Virus record (IMG/VR): IMGVR_UViG_3300007735_000799
Location: 1-64,000 of that record
DNA from: a virus
Strand: one strand, 5' to 3'
Length of the DNA stretch: 64,000 nt
Both the position numbers and the translations under genes were made by a program. Below are positions 56,098-63,311 of the stretch, one piece after another (the first letter of the stretch is position 1; the number at the start of each line of letters is the position of its first letter). The notes below the pieces were generated by a model that worked only from the letters and a program-made list of their open reading frames with translations, was not told the DNA's origin and made no database searches.

Positions 56098-56508
56098 GGC
56101 TCTTCTGATTGCATTTCCTCTAGCAAGCAAAGGTAATTTTAAATCAGTAGAACCCTTCATTTTTGAAATTGATTTATAAACTTTACGAAGTGCTTTCAAT
56201 GAATTTTTACTTTCGTGAATCTCTACCGCTTGCTTATCACCGTCTGTGGCTAAAGCAACCCATCCACCGCTTCTACGCTTTTTTAAAGTTCCGTAGAAAC
56301 GACGCATGGCTCCTGTGGGTTCACGAAGTGCCCAATCGTAAGATTCTTTACCTACGCGATAATCTCGGTGTTTTTTAACCATAACAGTAATGCAAGGTTT
56401 TTCGTGACGCATATCTGTGGGACGAATAACAATTGTGCCTGATGGTTCCACAGGTTTGTCTTCATCTGCTCCAGTTAATCTGTCCCACAAATCTCTAAAA
56501 CTTGCCAT
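56089..56508 (-). CDS. Uncharacterised basic protein
   Basis: The 139-residue protein starts SFRDLWDRLTGADEDK and has GTIVIRPTDMRHEKPCITVMVKKHRDYRVG, then REPTGAMRRFYGTLKKRRSGGW and a helical, basic end. It has two beta hairpins with RRF/KKR, suggesting DNA or RNA contact. No family is recognised. It ends inside the promoter region of the small membrane gene. Confidence 0.55.
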   Translation of the reverse strand: MASFRDLWDRLTGADEDKPVEPSGTIVIRPTDMRHEKPCITVMVKKHRDYRVGKESYDWALREPTGAMRRFYGTLKKRRSGGWVALATDGDKQAVEIHESKNSLKALRKVYKSISKMKGSTDLKLPLLARGNAIRRALT

Positions 56509-56513
56509 TTGAT

Positions 56514-56708
56514 TTATTTACCGTAGTTTGGTTTTTTACGAGAATAAGGAGAAACTTCTATTGCTACAGAAACTTTTTCATCGTTTATTGGAGAAGCAGC
56601 AACAACTTTAAGAAGAGGCAATCCTGGTCTGTCTATAACAGTTCCAAAAAGTAAAAAATTATTGTATATTTCATTTGGAATAGAAACATTGACTACTTTT
56701 TTAGGCAT
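56514..56708 (-). CDS. Small uncharacterised protein
   Basis: The 64-residue protein reads PKKVVNVSIPNEIYNNFLLFG then LPLLKVVAASPINDEKVSVAIEVSPYSRKKP. The initial NVSIPNEIYNNFLLF looks like a short ribbon-helix start but lacks the second helix. A ribosome site AAAGGAG lies before the ATG. Function unknown. Confidence 0.5.
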   Translation of the reverse strand: MPKKVVNVSIPNEIYNNFLLFGTVIDRPGLPLLKVVAASPINDEKVSVAIEVSPYSRKKPNYGK

Positions 56709-56735
56709 AGAATATCTCCTTTAAGTATATTGCTA

Positions 56736-57542
56736 TCATAGTGTTTCCACTAATTGCTTAAGTTTCATGTAAACTCTAGATTGAACCATGACACTATTCT
56801 TAGCATTTTGTATATGAACATATCCTTTTTTGATGGCATCGTTGTCTAGTTTTATGTTACTAATTCTATCAGAATCATCACCATCCAAATATGTTGTTAC
56901 AGTAATTCCATATTTTTTTGCTAAAAACCATAAGTAATATTGCTCGGATATTGTGGCTGGCATCCATGTTTTTTCTTTATACATCACTTCAAATACATCT
57001 TTATTTTTTGCGTCTAAACTGAAATCCAAAGCACTCTTTGCATATTTTTTTATAAACTCATAATTTGTTCCACCAAAAATTCCCATGTTGTATGCTTTAT
57101 GTGTCTTATCTGGCAATTCAAATTCATATTTCTCACCTATGTTAGCATAAAATTTTTCAAGTTTATAATTATTGTATGCGTAAACTTCTGTACTCTGAAC
57201 CACAATATCATTTTGTATAAACTCTTCAGGAATAGGTTTCATTAAAAGAACATCGTAATCTATATGTAAAAATGGTTCTTCTTTTTCTGCCAATAGTTTA
57301 TAAGCATACAGTTTACCTAATGCCCAGTTACGATTTTCAACTCCATCAAAAACATCCAAATCTGTTGTTATGTTTGTGAATGGAGCATCTCGGAATAGAT
57401 CTTTACTTTTACTATCCGTAATAAGTGTTATTTCTTTATAGTGTTTCACGGCATAACTTGCGGATAGTTTATGCAACCCCAAAACATATTCGTTGGGTGT
57501 TTTTTGATATCCACCAGACCAATAAGACATATAAACCTTCAT
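56736..57542 (-). CDS. GT-A glycosyltransferase, DUF6734/GT32-like
   Basis: The 268-residue protein starts KVYMSYWSGGYQKTP and has LHKLSASYAVKHYKEITLITD, then FLHIDYDVLLMKPI (DxD motif with metal-binding Asp) and NMGIFGGTNYEFIKKYAKSA, then MPATISEQYYLWFLA. The order fits bacterial GT32/DUF6734 transferases found in capsule loci. It stands far from the main sugar island. Its A/T-rich codons (many AAA, TTT, ATA) differ from its neighbours by eye, suggesting later acquisition. Confidence 0.7.
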   Translation of the reverse strand: MKVYMSYWSGGYQKTPNEYVLGLHKLSASYAVKHYKEITLITDSKSKDLFRDAPFTNITTDLDVFDGVENRNWALGKLYAYKLLAEKEEPFLHIDYDVLLMKPIPEEFIQNDIVVQSTEVYAYNNYKLEKFYANIGEKYEFELPDKTHKAYNMGIFGGTNYEFIKKYAKSALDFSLDAKNKDVFEVMYKEKTWMPATISEQYYLWFLAKKYGITVTTYLDGDDSDRISNIKLDNDAIKKGYVHIQNAKNSVMVQSRVYMKLKQLVETL

Positions 57543-57562
57543 AATTATAACTCCTATTTGTT

Positions 57563-57877
57563 TTATCGTTTGGCTGTTTGCCAGTCTGGAACTTGCGGGA
57601 GTGATTGGTCAGCAACTGCTTCTTTAGCATTTGCTCCTGCGGCTTTTAGCCACTTTGCAACTGTTTCTCTGCGTCGTTCCGCATGTAAAGCATTCTCAAC
57701 TTCCCAAGCAAATTTCTTGTGACGAATTTTCTTTTTGTCTATATCGTCTGTGCCTTCAAAATCTTCCACATCAAAATCAGCGGGAATCACATCAGCAAAA
57801 AATCCAAGACCATAATTGAAAATGGCTGTACTATTGCCTGCGCCTTCTTCCTTGATGTAATTCTTAAAAGACTTCAT
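57563..57877 (-). CDS. Uncharacterised protein with head-targeting-like N-terminus
   Basis: The 104-residue protein starts MKSFKNYIKEEGAGNS, matching the T4 internal-protein leader type (MKTYQEFIAE...). The rest has FNYGLGFFADVIPADFDVEDFEGTDDIDKKKIRHKKFAWEVENALHAERRRE and a helical end. No motif is recognised. It is coupled to the lipoprotein gene upstream (stop at 57877 shared with start, TAATG). If cleaved after Glu it would be packaged. Confidence 0.55.
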   Translation of the reverse strand: MKSFKNYIKEEGAGNSTAIFNYGLGFFADVIPADFDVEDFEGTDDIDKKKIRHKKFAWEVENALHAERRRETVAKWLKAAGANAKEAVADQSLPQVPDWQTAKR

Positions 57878-58149
57878 TACTCAGATTTAGGAGTTTTAAT
57901 TTCTTCTGTTTCTTCTTCTTTGCAAGGTGTCTTAAAATATTGATTATAAGCCCACACCACAACCAAGAACACAACAGGCAGATACCATAGAATCCATCCC
58001 CAATTAGTTGTTAGATGGGCGTTGTTTGTAATTTCCCATTGAAGTTTCTTCATCACCACATTGTCTTTCGTGGTATCAGGAACAATAACTGGTGCTGTGC
58101 TGCAAGCCGTTAAAACGAGTGAAGCGATTAGTCCGATTAGGTATTTCAT
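57877..58149 (-). CDS. Small lipoprotein with transmembrane segment
   Basis: The ATG at 58149 has AAAGGAG before it. The 90-residue product starts MKYLIGLIASLVLTACST, a clear lipoprotein signal (lipobox LTAC, cleavage before Cys16). A second hydrophobic span lies at 50-70 (WILWYLPVVFLVVVWAY). An N-terminal lipid and a later membrane segment is the layout of unimolecular spanins, but the linker is only about 30 residues. It lies next to a holin-like gene. A role in lysis is possible, not shown. Confidence 0.62.
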   Translation of the reverse strand: MKYLIGLIASLVLTACSTAPVIVPDTTKDNVVMKKLQWEITNNAHLTTNWGWILWYLPVVFLVVVWAYNQYFKTPCKEEETEEIKTPKSE

Positions 58150-58159
58150 GTTTACTCCT

Positions 58160-58588
58160 TTACGACTTGTTTGCTGCTGCTGCTGAACCAAAGTAGAATC
58201 CTACAATGCTCAACAAGATTTGACGATTCTCTGATGTGAACAAGAACCCGTTGATTTCCACGAAGTACTTTCTCAGAACATCAGGCCCCAAGAAATTGGT
58301 TTGAGTTGCATCCACTTCAACGAATGTAGGAACACCAAAGAAGGGCAACACAAACGGAGCCAAGAAAGTTGCAAACAAGGTTGACAGAACTATAATCTGA
58401 CGCACTCCCTTACCCATATCTAACGGAACACGCTCAACTGCTTTTTGTTGATTATCGGTGGTCTGCTTGTTTGCAGCCATCATCTGCTGAAACATTTCTT
58501 TTTGATCTTGAGACTTCTGTGCTATAAAGCGAAACAGAAAGCCTACCGCTGAACCACCAAGCATTGACAATAGTTCTATCATAGGCAT
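58160..58588 (-). CDS. Holin-like three-span membrane protein
   Basis: The 142-residue protein has an N-terminal span with charges at its end (ELLSMLGGSAVGFLFRFIAQK), a polar coiled stretch with QKEMFQQMMAANKQTTDNQQ, a second span (IIVLSTLFATFLAPFVLPFFG, 65-85) and a C-terminal span (ILLSIVGFYFGSAAA). The layout fits 3-TM phage holins (GTA-type). T4-like phages use a different holin (gpt). The gene lies 10 nt before the lipoprotein. It could also be another membrane protein. Confidence 0.5.
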   Translation of the reverse strand: MPMIELLSMLGGSAVGFLFRFIAQKSQDQKEMFQQMMAANKQTTDNQQKAVERVPLDMGKGVRQIIVLSTLFATFLAPFVLPFFGVPTFVEVDATQTNFLGPDVLRKYFVEINGFLFTSENRQILLSIVGFYFGSAAAANKS

Positions 58589-58631
58589 ACCAGCCCCTTT
58601 CTAAAAATACTAAAGTATTTAGGCGGCAAAT

Positions 58632-58658
58632 GAAAAGGGGAGGAGTCTCCTCCTCCCC
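58632..58658 (-). terminator. Rho-independent terminator after porin-like gene
   Basis: GGGGAGGAG and CTCCTCCCC form a perfect 9-bp stem with a GAGA loop on the minus strand, followed by TTTT. It lies 24 nt after the stop codon at 58682. Confidence 0.9.
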
Positions 58659-58681
58659 TCTCAAAGAATCTATTTTATAAA

Positions 58682-59452
58682 TCAGAACTTGATGCCGATA
58701 CCAGCAGTCACATTCCACGAGTTCTCGTTGGCAGCATTCATTTCCTGCCATACAGGAACGCCGAAGCCTGCGTTTAGGTCAACATTGTTGGAGACCTTCC
58801 ACTCAGCCTTTGGGCCAAGGAAAGCCACATTGCTGCCCTCGGTGTACCACTGGTTCAAGTCTACGCCGACCTGTAGACTGCTCCACTTGTAGGCAACAAA
58901 CGACTCAGCATTGAGACCGTAGTTGTTGAAGTTACCAAACACAGGAGTGTAAGCGTATGAGCCAACCCACAGAACATCAAAGGTCTGTGTGTAAGCAACC
59001 GAACCCCAAGTCATATCGTAATTAAAACCAACATGTGGGTTCACATTGTCGGTGTTGTAACCAGCAGAACCGGTTGGCATCCATGCGCCACCTTCAACAG
59101 CGAAGTTGGTGTTTGCACCAAGGAACTTTGCGTCCTTGACCAAACCGTATTCAACGCCGATGTCAATAGCACCGTAGCCTGTTACATCTTGCGAGTAAAC
59201 AGGAACAGTAATGTGCCATCCAAGCAAGTCATACAACTTGCCGCTGATGGTGGAATCCAACTCAGTTACAGTACTAACATTCGTCTTTCCCCAAAAGGTC
59301 AAGGTTTCATCAACCGAGATACTGTTGAAGAGAGAAGCCGATGCCTGCGGAGCAGGAGCGGTAGTAGTTGCAGCAGCCTGTTGAGCAACTGCATTGCTGT
59401 TTGCCAAAACTACTACGGCTACAGCAGCGAGGTATCTAAAGAATCGTGTCAT
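58682..59452 (-). CDS. Outer-membrane beta-barrel (porin-like) protein
   Basis: The ATG at 59452 has AGGAG before it. The 256-residue protein has a signal peptide (MTRFFRYLAAVAVVVLANSN, cleavage near AVA-QQ, residue 23), an Ala/Pro-rich linker and then many short alternating strands. It ends NVTAGIGIKF: a C-terminal Phe after alternating residues is the BAM recognition end of outer-membrane barrels. About ten strands are readable. A phage-encoded porin is rare. It might replace or mask a host receptor or alter permeability. A strong terminator follows, so it is well expressed. Confidence 0.82.
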   Translation of the reverse strand: MTRFFRYLAAVAVVVLANSNAVAQQAAATTTAPAPQASASLFNSISVDETLTFWGKTNVSTVTELDSTISGKLYDLLGWHITVPVYSQDVTGYGAIDIGVEYGLVKDAKFLGANTNFAVEGGAWMPTGSAGYNTDNVNPHVGFNYDMTWGSVAYTQTFDVLWVGSYAYTPVFGNFNNYGLNAESFVAYKWSSLQVGVDLNQWYTEGSNVAFLGPKAEWKVSNNVDLNAGFGVPVWQEMNAANENSWNVTAGIGIKF

Positions 59453-59476
59453 TACATTTCTCCTTATATAAGTTAA

Positions 59477-59496
59477 ACCCCTCAACTCCGAGGGGT
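59477..59496 (-). terminator. Stem-loop upstream of porin-like gene
   Basis: ACCCCTC and GAGGGGT form a 7-bp stem with a 6-nt loop on the minus strand, followed by TTAAC. It may end transcription of the upstream gene or be a 5' hairpin of the porin mRNA; a TATACT box lies just upstream (59500-59505). Confidence 0.45.
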
Positions 59497-59544
59497 CTAG
59501 TATATTGGCCTGAAATGTGTTTAGGATACCATTTATAAAATGGT

Positions 59545-59694
59545 TTAGATTTTAACTTTTTCAGCACGAAGCGTCATGTTGATGTGTGCTGGATAAGTTT
59601 TAGGCAATCCTGAACGAGAAACGCCACTTGGACGATTTCTAGTTTTGTATCCGCCTTTTTTAAAAGCCTTACTCGTGTCCTTGTTCTTTGCCAT
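59545..59694 (-). CDS. Small basic protein
   Basis: This 49-residue gene runs from ATG 59692-59694, inside the end of the next gene, to stop 59545. The product starts MAKNKDTSKAFKKGGYKTRNRP and ends MTLRAEKVKI. It is strongly basic (pI high by eye) and may bind nucleic acid. The 26-nt overlap with its neighbour and steady codon pattern support it, but no homologue is recognised. Confidence 0.5.
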   Translation of the reverse strand: MAKNKDTSKAFKKGGYKTRNRPSGVSRSGLPKTYPAHINMTLRAEKVKI

Positions 59695-59857
59695 CTGTTT
59701 TGCCTTTCACTTTCACTTCTTTCTTTACATCTTCAAGTTCTTCTTGCGCCTTTAACTCTTCTTTAGTTTCTGATGGTAGAGAAATTTCATTAACTGGTTT
59801 TATCTTACCAATCTCTACTCTTTCTCTAAAATTTGGCCCAAGAAAAAAATTACCCAT
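59669..59857 (-). CDS. Small charged protein
   Basis: The 62-residue protein starts MGNFFLGPNFRERVEIGKIKPVNEI and then has a Glu/Lys-rich tail (ETKEELKAQEELEDVKKEV). It is not recognised. The ATG overlaps the upstream stop by 1 nt (TAATG). Charged tails of this type occur in small phage scaffolds or chaperones. Confidence 0.5.
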   Translation of the reverse strand: MGNFFLGPNFRERVEIGKIKPVNEISLPSETKEELKAQEELEDVKKEVKVKGKTDGKEQGHE

Positions 59858-60753
59858 TAAGCGTATCCCTTCATCACCAAGTTGTGTGCTTGTGTGAAGC
59901 CTTTAACGATTTCGTTCCAATCACGAAGATTGATGAATGCTCTGTGTACAGTTTCTTCATCGCCAGAATCTCCACCTGAGCAGACATTTGCTTTCTTGCA
60001 AAGTGCATCAGGAATGAAACTCAGATCGCCGTAGACCGACCAAGTTTGACGGTATCCACCAAAAGTCTTCTTGATACCACCCTCAGAGTAAATCACCATG
60101 ATGGTTCCAATTCCAGGAATGATCTTTTCAATTGCGGGAATACCAGGACCTGTTGGATCGTCTAGCGTTGTTGCCTTCCATCCTTGTGGTGGACGGTTAT
60201 AAAAATCTGGAATCTTTGGTGCAGTTTTCTTACCACCGAATCCAAAAATCTTCTCTTGTAGAGAACGCTTTGCTTCTTCAAATATCTTACGCTGATAGTG
60301 TGGTGCACTGCCGCTAAGTTCAGCAGACTCCACCTTGGAGAAGTTATACTTCTGAGCCAAACCAGGAATAATCTCTGAGGCTAGGCGAGAAATCAAATCT
60401 CTTTCCTTCTGTGTGCATTCAGTATTGAGAATTTTTAGAACCTTTTCAGGACTGTTTGCATTGCTATTGATCTTTGCAGCCAATCGTGGAAGAACCACAG
60501 AAGAGAAACTTGTAAGAAGTAGTTGCTCTGCTGGAGTAGCCTTGGTCTTGAACCATCCAAAGAATTCATTTACAGGAATAACTATGTGTGGTGTCTTGTC
60601 TGAAAGTACGCGAAGCATCTCGTCAAGAGTAACTTCACGATCTTCGTTCACAGACTGATTTTCAACTTTTGGAGCGGCGATTTCGTTGGAAACAACCGAC
60701 TTGGGTTGAAACTTGGCGGCTTCTTCCTGTAATTTCTTATTGTAATGGTACAT
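59857..60753 (-). CDS. Uncharacterised virion-type protein
   Basis: The 298-residue protein has a polar N-terminus (1-45), a helical middle (EQLLLTSFSSVVLPRLAAKINSN) and a C-terminal half with GWKATTLDDPTGPGIPAIEKIIPGIGTIMVIYSEG, ending in a helix. Two Cys (ALCKKANVCSGGD) lie near 255-262. No family is recognised. A CATAAATAA motif is upstream, and the plus-strand virion-type genes start on the other side, so the gene is probably late and structural. Confidence 0.55.
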   Translation of the reverse strand: MYHYNKKLQEEAAKFQPKSVVSNEIAAPKVENQSVNEDREVTLDEMLRVLSDKTPHIVIPVNEFFGWFKTKATPAEQLLLTSFSSVVLPRLAAKINSNANSPEKVLKILNTECTQKERDLISRLASEIIPGLAQKYNFSKVESAELSGSAPHYQRKIFEEAKRSLQEKIFGFGGKKTAPKIPDFYNRPPQGWKATTLDDPTGPGIPAIEKIIPGIGTIMVIYSEGGIKKTFGGYRQTWSVYGDLSFIPDALCKKANVCSGGDSGDEETVHRAFINLRDWNEIVKGFTQAHNLVMKGYA

Positions 60754-60780
60754 TGTCTCTCCCTGAAAATAGGTTCTAGT

Positions 60781-60788
60781 TTATTTAT
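60781..60788 (-). promoter_or_regulatory. Late-promoter-like motif ATAAATAA
   Basis: CATAAATAA on the minus strand, 28 nt before the ATG at 60753. It is the leftward half of a divergent pair with the plus-strand box at 60816-60823. Confidence 0.5.
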
Positions 60789-60815
60789 GTTGCAAAATAC
60801 GGCGGTTAAAATTAC

Positions 60816-60823
60816 ATAAATAC
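60816..60823 (+). promoter_or_regulatory. Late-promoter-like motif ATAAATAC on plus strand
   Basis: ATAAATAC on the plus strand, 28 nt before the ATG at 60851 of the only plus-strand operon. Its presence on this strand, where the only plus genes are, supports the motif being functional. Confidence 0.55.
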
Positions 60824-60850
60824 TCAAAAATGCCTCTAAAGGAGCGTACC

Positions 60851-61462
60851 ATGAACTCGGATTTTAACTTTCGTACCCCACTAAAAGCAAAGAACAATAT
60901 CCTATCGGAAGCGTTCAAGCGTATCGGCAAGATTGCCGCAGATAACTTTAGCCCACTCAAGGGTAAGGGTTCTGAAAACTTGGTGGAGGCGGTTACTCTA
61001 GACCCAACAGAACGAGAGATTTTTCTGTATACCGTGAACCATCATGGCATCTATCGCAGTCGCATCACCCCAATTATTGACAACTATAAAAAGAAGATCA
61101 GCGGTGGTAAGTTTGATCGTAACCTTGCAACCAAAGGATTCACCTACGCTGTTGAAGACGGCATCAAGGAATACAACAAAGAGAACGGAACCACAATCAA
61201 AATGAATCCTGCCTCGCGCATGCGCGTGGCTGAAAAGATGCTTGAGTATTACGGCGAAGAGATTGGCATGTCTGCTCGTAATGTATCGGTACACAAAGAA
61301 GAAGTGGCAGACGAAATTAAACTATCAGAAGTGTCGCCACCAGCAGGTGCTGCTCGCAGATTCTCCAAGAAGCCAGAAGTTAAAGCCTCTTTCAAGAAGC
61401 GTTACGGAGATCGTTGGAAGGAAGTAATGTACGCCACCGCTTGGAAAATGCACAATAAATGA
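60851..61462 (+). CDS. Uncharacterised protein with internal head-protease-type site
   Basis: The ATG at 60851 follows AAAGGAG; an earlier ATG at 60830 lies in the leader. The 203-residue protein has NNILSEAFKRIGKI near residues 15-28, an L-S-E-A site like those cut by T4 gp21. The middle has REIFLYTVNHHGIYRSRITPIIDNY and GKFDRNLATKGFTYAVEDGIKEY, and the end has ASFKKRYGDRWKEVMYATAWKM. The latter is a short helix recurring in phage and bacterial hypotheticals. It overlaps the next gene as ATGA. Confidence 0.6.
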   Translation: MNSDFNFRTPLKAKNNILSEAFKRIGKIAADNFSPLKGKGSENLVEAVTLDPTEREIFLYTVNHHGIYRSRITPIIDNYKKKISGGKFDRNLATKGFTYAVEDGIKEYNKENGTTIKMNPASRMRVAEKMLEYYGEEIGMSARNVSVHKEEVADEIKLSEVSPPAGAARRFSKKPEVKASFKKRYGDRWKEVMYATAWKMHNK

Positions 61463-62031
61463 AATCGTTTCGCTCATTCCTAACCGAAGCACCTGATTGC
61501 GCCGAACAATCCAAATTTATTTGGAAGGGTGCGGTTAAATCTGTTGCTGTATGCAATTTCAAGGATGGGGTTGTATGGAAGGGAGCAACACAATCGGTTC
61601 CTCTTTTTAACATCAAGGGTGGTGTAATGTGGGAGGGTGTGCTGCAAGCCAAGGCTATCGGCAACTTCAAAGAAGGAATTCTTTGGGAAGGCATGGTTCA
61701 AGAAAAAGCCTTGTGCAACATTCGTGAAAATACCGTATGGCAAGGTATGCTTCAAGCCAAGGCAATTTGTAATTTTGGAACTGCTGATGTTCCTGATGCC
61801 AAACCGGTATGCAATCAAGAAACCGTATTCGTATGGCGAGAGATGGTTAAGAGTGAAGCCATTCTTAACTTTAATATGAAAATGAGTAATCACACTAAAC
61901 TTGCGATTGCATACACCTTTGTTATGAAGAATTCTTCTCCTAAAGTAAATAAAAAAACAGCCTCGGGGGATAAGCCCAAGGCTGTTAAAATCACACCAAA
62001 ACCAAATAAGGTTCAGGCGTCCAAAGCGTAA
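61459..62031 (+). CDS. Repeat protein with head-targeting-like N-terminus
   Basis: The 190-residue protein starts MKSFRSFLTEAPDC, matching a gp21-type leader with cleavage after LTE. From about residue 20 to 108 it has five units of 18 residues, of the form 'hWxGxxQxKAxCNFKxGh' (FIWKGAVKSVAVCNFKDGV, VWKGATQSVPLFNIKGG, MWEGVLQAKAIGNFKEG, LWEGMVQEKALCNIREN, VWQGMLQAKAICNF). Such regular Trp/Gly/Asn spacing suggests a beta-solenoid or MORN-like stack. The C-terminus is Lys/Pro-rich. The terminator of the opposing gene lies in its last codons. Function unknown. Confidence 0.75.
   Translation: MKSFRSFLTEAPDCAEQSKFIWKGAVKSVAVCNFKDGVVWKGATQSVPLFNIKGGVMWEGVLQAKAIGNFKEGILWEGMVQEKALCNIRENTVWQGMLQAKAICNFGTADVPDAKPVCNQETVFVWREMVKSEAILNFNMKMSNHTKLAIAYTFVMKNSSPKVNKKTASGDKPKAVKITPKPNKVQASKA
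61465..61800 (+). repeat. Coding repeats, five units of 54 nt
   Basis: The five 18-residue units of the protein above are roughly 54-nt repeats in DNA between about 61517 and 61785. The protein repeat is much clearer than the DNA repeat, so it is old and kept by selection for the protein. Confidence 0.6.
61950..61986 (-). terminator. Minus-strand terminator inside a plus-strand gene
   Basis: On the minus strand AACAGCCT and AGGCTGTT form an 8-bp stem (loop of 15 with a possible GGG/CCC pair), followed by TTTTTTT. It lies about 30 nt after the stop of the minus-strand gene at 62013, inside the end of the repeat-protein gene (plus strand). Confidence 0.85.
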
Positions 62032-62831
62032 TTTTGCGCTTGCGATTTAGGGTTGTTGATGAAGTCTTCCATAGCCTTCATTATTTCCTCATACTGCTCG
62101 TACTGAACTTGATCCCGACCGTTCTTGTCTACGCATTTGGTAGCAACACGCGGTGAACGGAAATCGGGTTGACAATCCGCTAACACACCAGGATGATTGG
62201 CAATGTATTCCCGAGCCGTAGCAACACGATCAAGGTTGGTGGCAAGTACTGCTTCCACATCTAGTTTGCTCGTCAATCGTTCCCACACCTCATTGGATTC
62301 TACCATCGTGGTAAGTGTGCCGTTGCTGCGAACACACATGTTGGGAAGTGTGGTATTTCCCCAAGCGTACAATTTCTCCCACAGAAGTTTAGCAAGCGGC
62401 TGACGCATCAGAAGAAAATCTGAACCGCAAGCATCCAAACGAGTAGACAATCGGGGAAACACTTTATGCTTGCGATTCCAACAATTTGCATCTGTAATGC
62501 AAGTTTTCCAAGAATCTCTAACACACTCAAGTTCTGAGGAATGCAGGAAGATTGGATCTCTATCTTCCACGCGATCTAAAAAAAGAAAATGTTGAATATC
62601 CGTGATGCTGTACGGACACCACGCTCGCAGGAGATTCTTACCGATGCCGCGAGGAGACTCACCCACCCACTCGCGCATGAGAAAAGCAATTCTTGTATCC
62701 TCTTTGGTATCCAACTCCCAAAAGTGAGCCTCCACCACATTGTGGTAGTTTACACCGTACATGCCGATGCTGTGCTTGCCCAACACAGGAACGCCACACA
62801 GATTCTGAATTTCCAACAGATCGTCAGTCAT
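62013..62831 (-). CDS. Uncharacterised protein
   Basis: The 272-residue protein has a central region with RLSTRLDACGSDFLLMRQPLAKLLWEKLYAW and a C-terminal helix with QYEQYEEIMKAMEDFI. Seven or more Cys are scattered but do not form a clear zinc site. It is mixed alpha/beta with no motif recognised. It converges on the plus-strand repeat gene (stop codons overlap by 19 nt) and ends at a terminator. Upstream it overlaps the next gene by 8 nt. Function unknown. Confidence 0.5.
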   Translation of the reverse strand: MTDDLLEIQNLCGVPVLGKHSIGMYGVNYHNVVEAHFWELDTKEDTRIAFLMREWVGESPRGIGKNLLRAWCPYSITDIQHFLFLDRVEDRDPIFLHSSELECVRDSWKTCITDANCWNRKHKVFPRLSTRLDACGSDFLLMRQPLAKLLWEKLYAWGNTTLPNMCVRSNGTLTTMVESNEVWERLTSKLDVEAVLATNLDRVATAREYIANHPGVLADCQPDFRSPRVATKCVDKNGRDQVQYEQYEEIMKAMEDFINNPKSQAQNYALDA

Positions 62832-63060
62832 TTGTTTCCTCTTCTAAGATAAGAATTGCTCCGCGAGCCATGACATAATCCCAATACCCACGAGCGGTTT
62901 CAAGGTTTGTGGTGTAGACCTTTGGAGAGGCTGTCTCTCCTTTAACCCAATGCTTGAAAATCACAAATGTTGGATCAACACTATCGGCTTCAAACTGATA
63001 GATGTCGCATCTGTGTGCAGTTTGGTTCACGAGTTGCCACTTTCTTCGTGTGCGAATCAT
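62824..63060 (-). CDS. Small uncharacterised protein
   Basis: The 78-residue protein has VNQTAHRCDIYQFEADSVDPTFVIFKHWVKGE, then YTTNLETARGYWDYVMARGAIL. This order (a beta hairpin, then a helix with 'ARxYWDxVxxxG') looks like a small phage domain related in style to the protein at 63582-63914 (EEGRKLWQHYV). It overlaps its neighbours as ATGA at both ends. Confidence 0.5.
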   Translation of the reverse strand: MIRTRRKWQLVNQTAHRCDIYQFEADSVDPTFVIFKHWVKGETASPKVYTTNLETARGYWDYVMARGAILILEEETND

Positions 63061-63311
63061 TGCAGTTCACTCAGCCACTTGTGCCGAGCAATCAATCCAA
63101 ATTCTTTTCTGATAGGCTTGCCTTCACGAAACGCTTGCATCATGTCCATCAGGAACATGGTCATATGCTCGTCGCCTGCAATCAGAGTCTCGTCAAACAG
63201 AGTCTCAAACATTTCAATCAGGGCGTTGAGAGTAACAGGATACTTCTCTTCGCCGTGACGGTAAATCCACACCGGCTTCTGCTTGGTGTTTTTACGAACA
63301 GGCTTCTTCAC
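63057..63311 (-). CDS. Small uncharacterised helical protein
   Basis: The 84-residue protein is basic at the start (KKPVRKNTKQKPVWIYR) and then helical (LNALIEMFETLFDETLIAG, MTMFLMDMMQAFREG). No motif. It is part of a row of small overlapping genes (62824 to 63935) and probably co-translated. Confidence 0.5.
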   Translation of the reverse strand: MKKPVRKNTKQKPVWIYRHGEEKYPVTLNALIEMFETLFDETLIAGDEHMTMFLMDMMQAFREGKPIRKEFGLIARHKWLSELQ

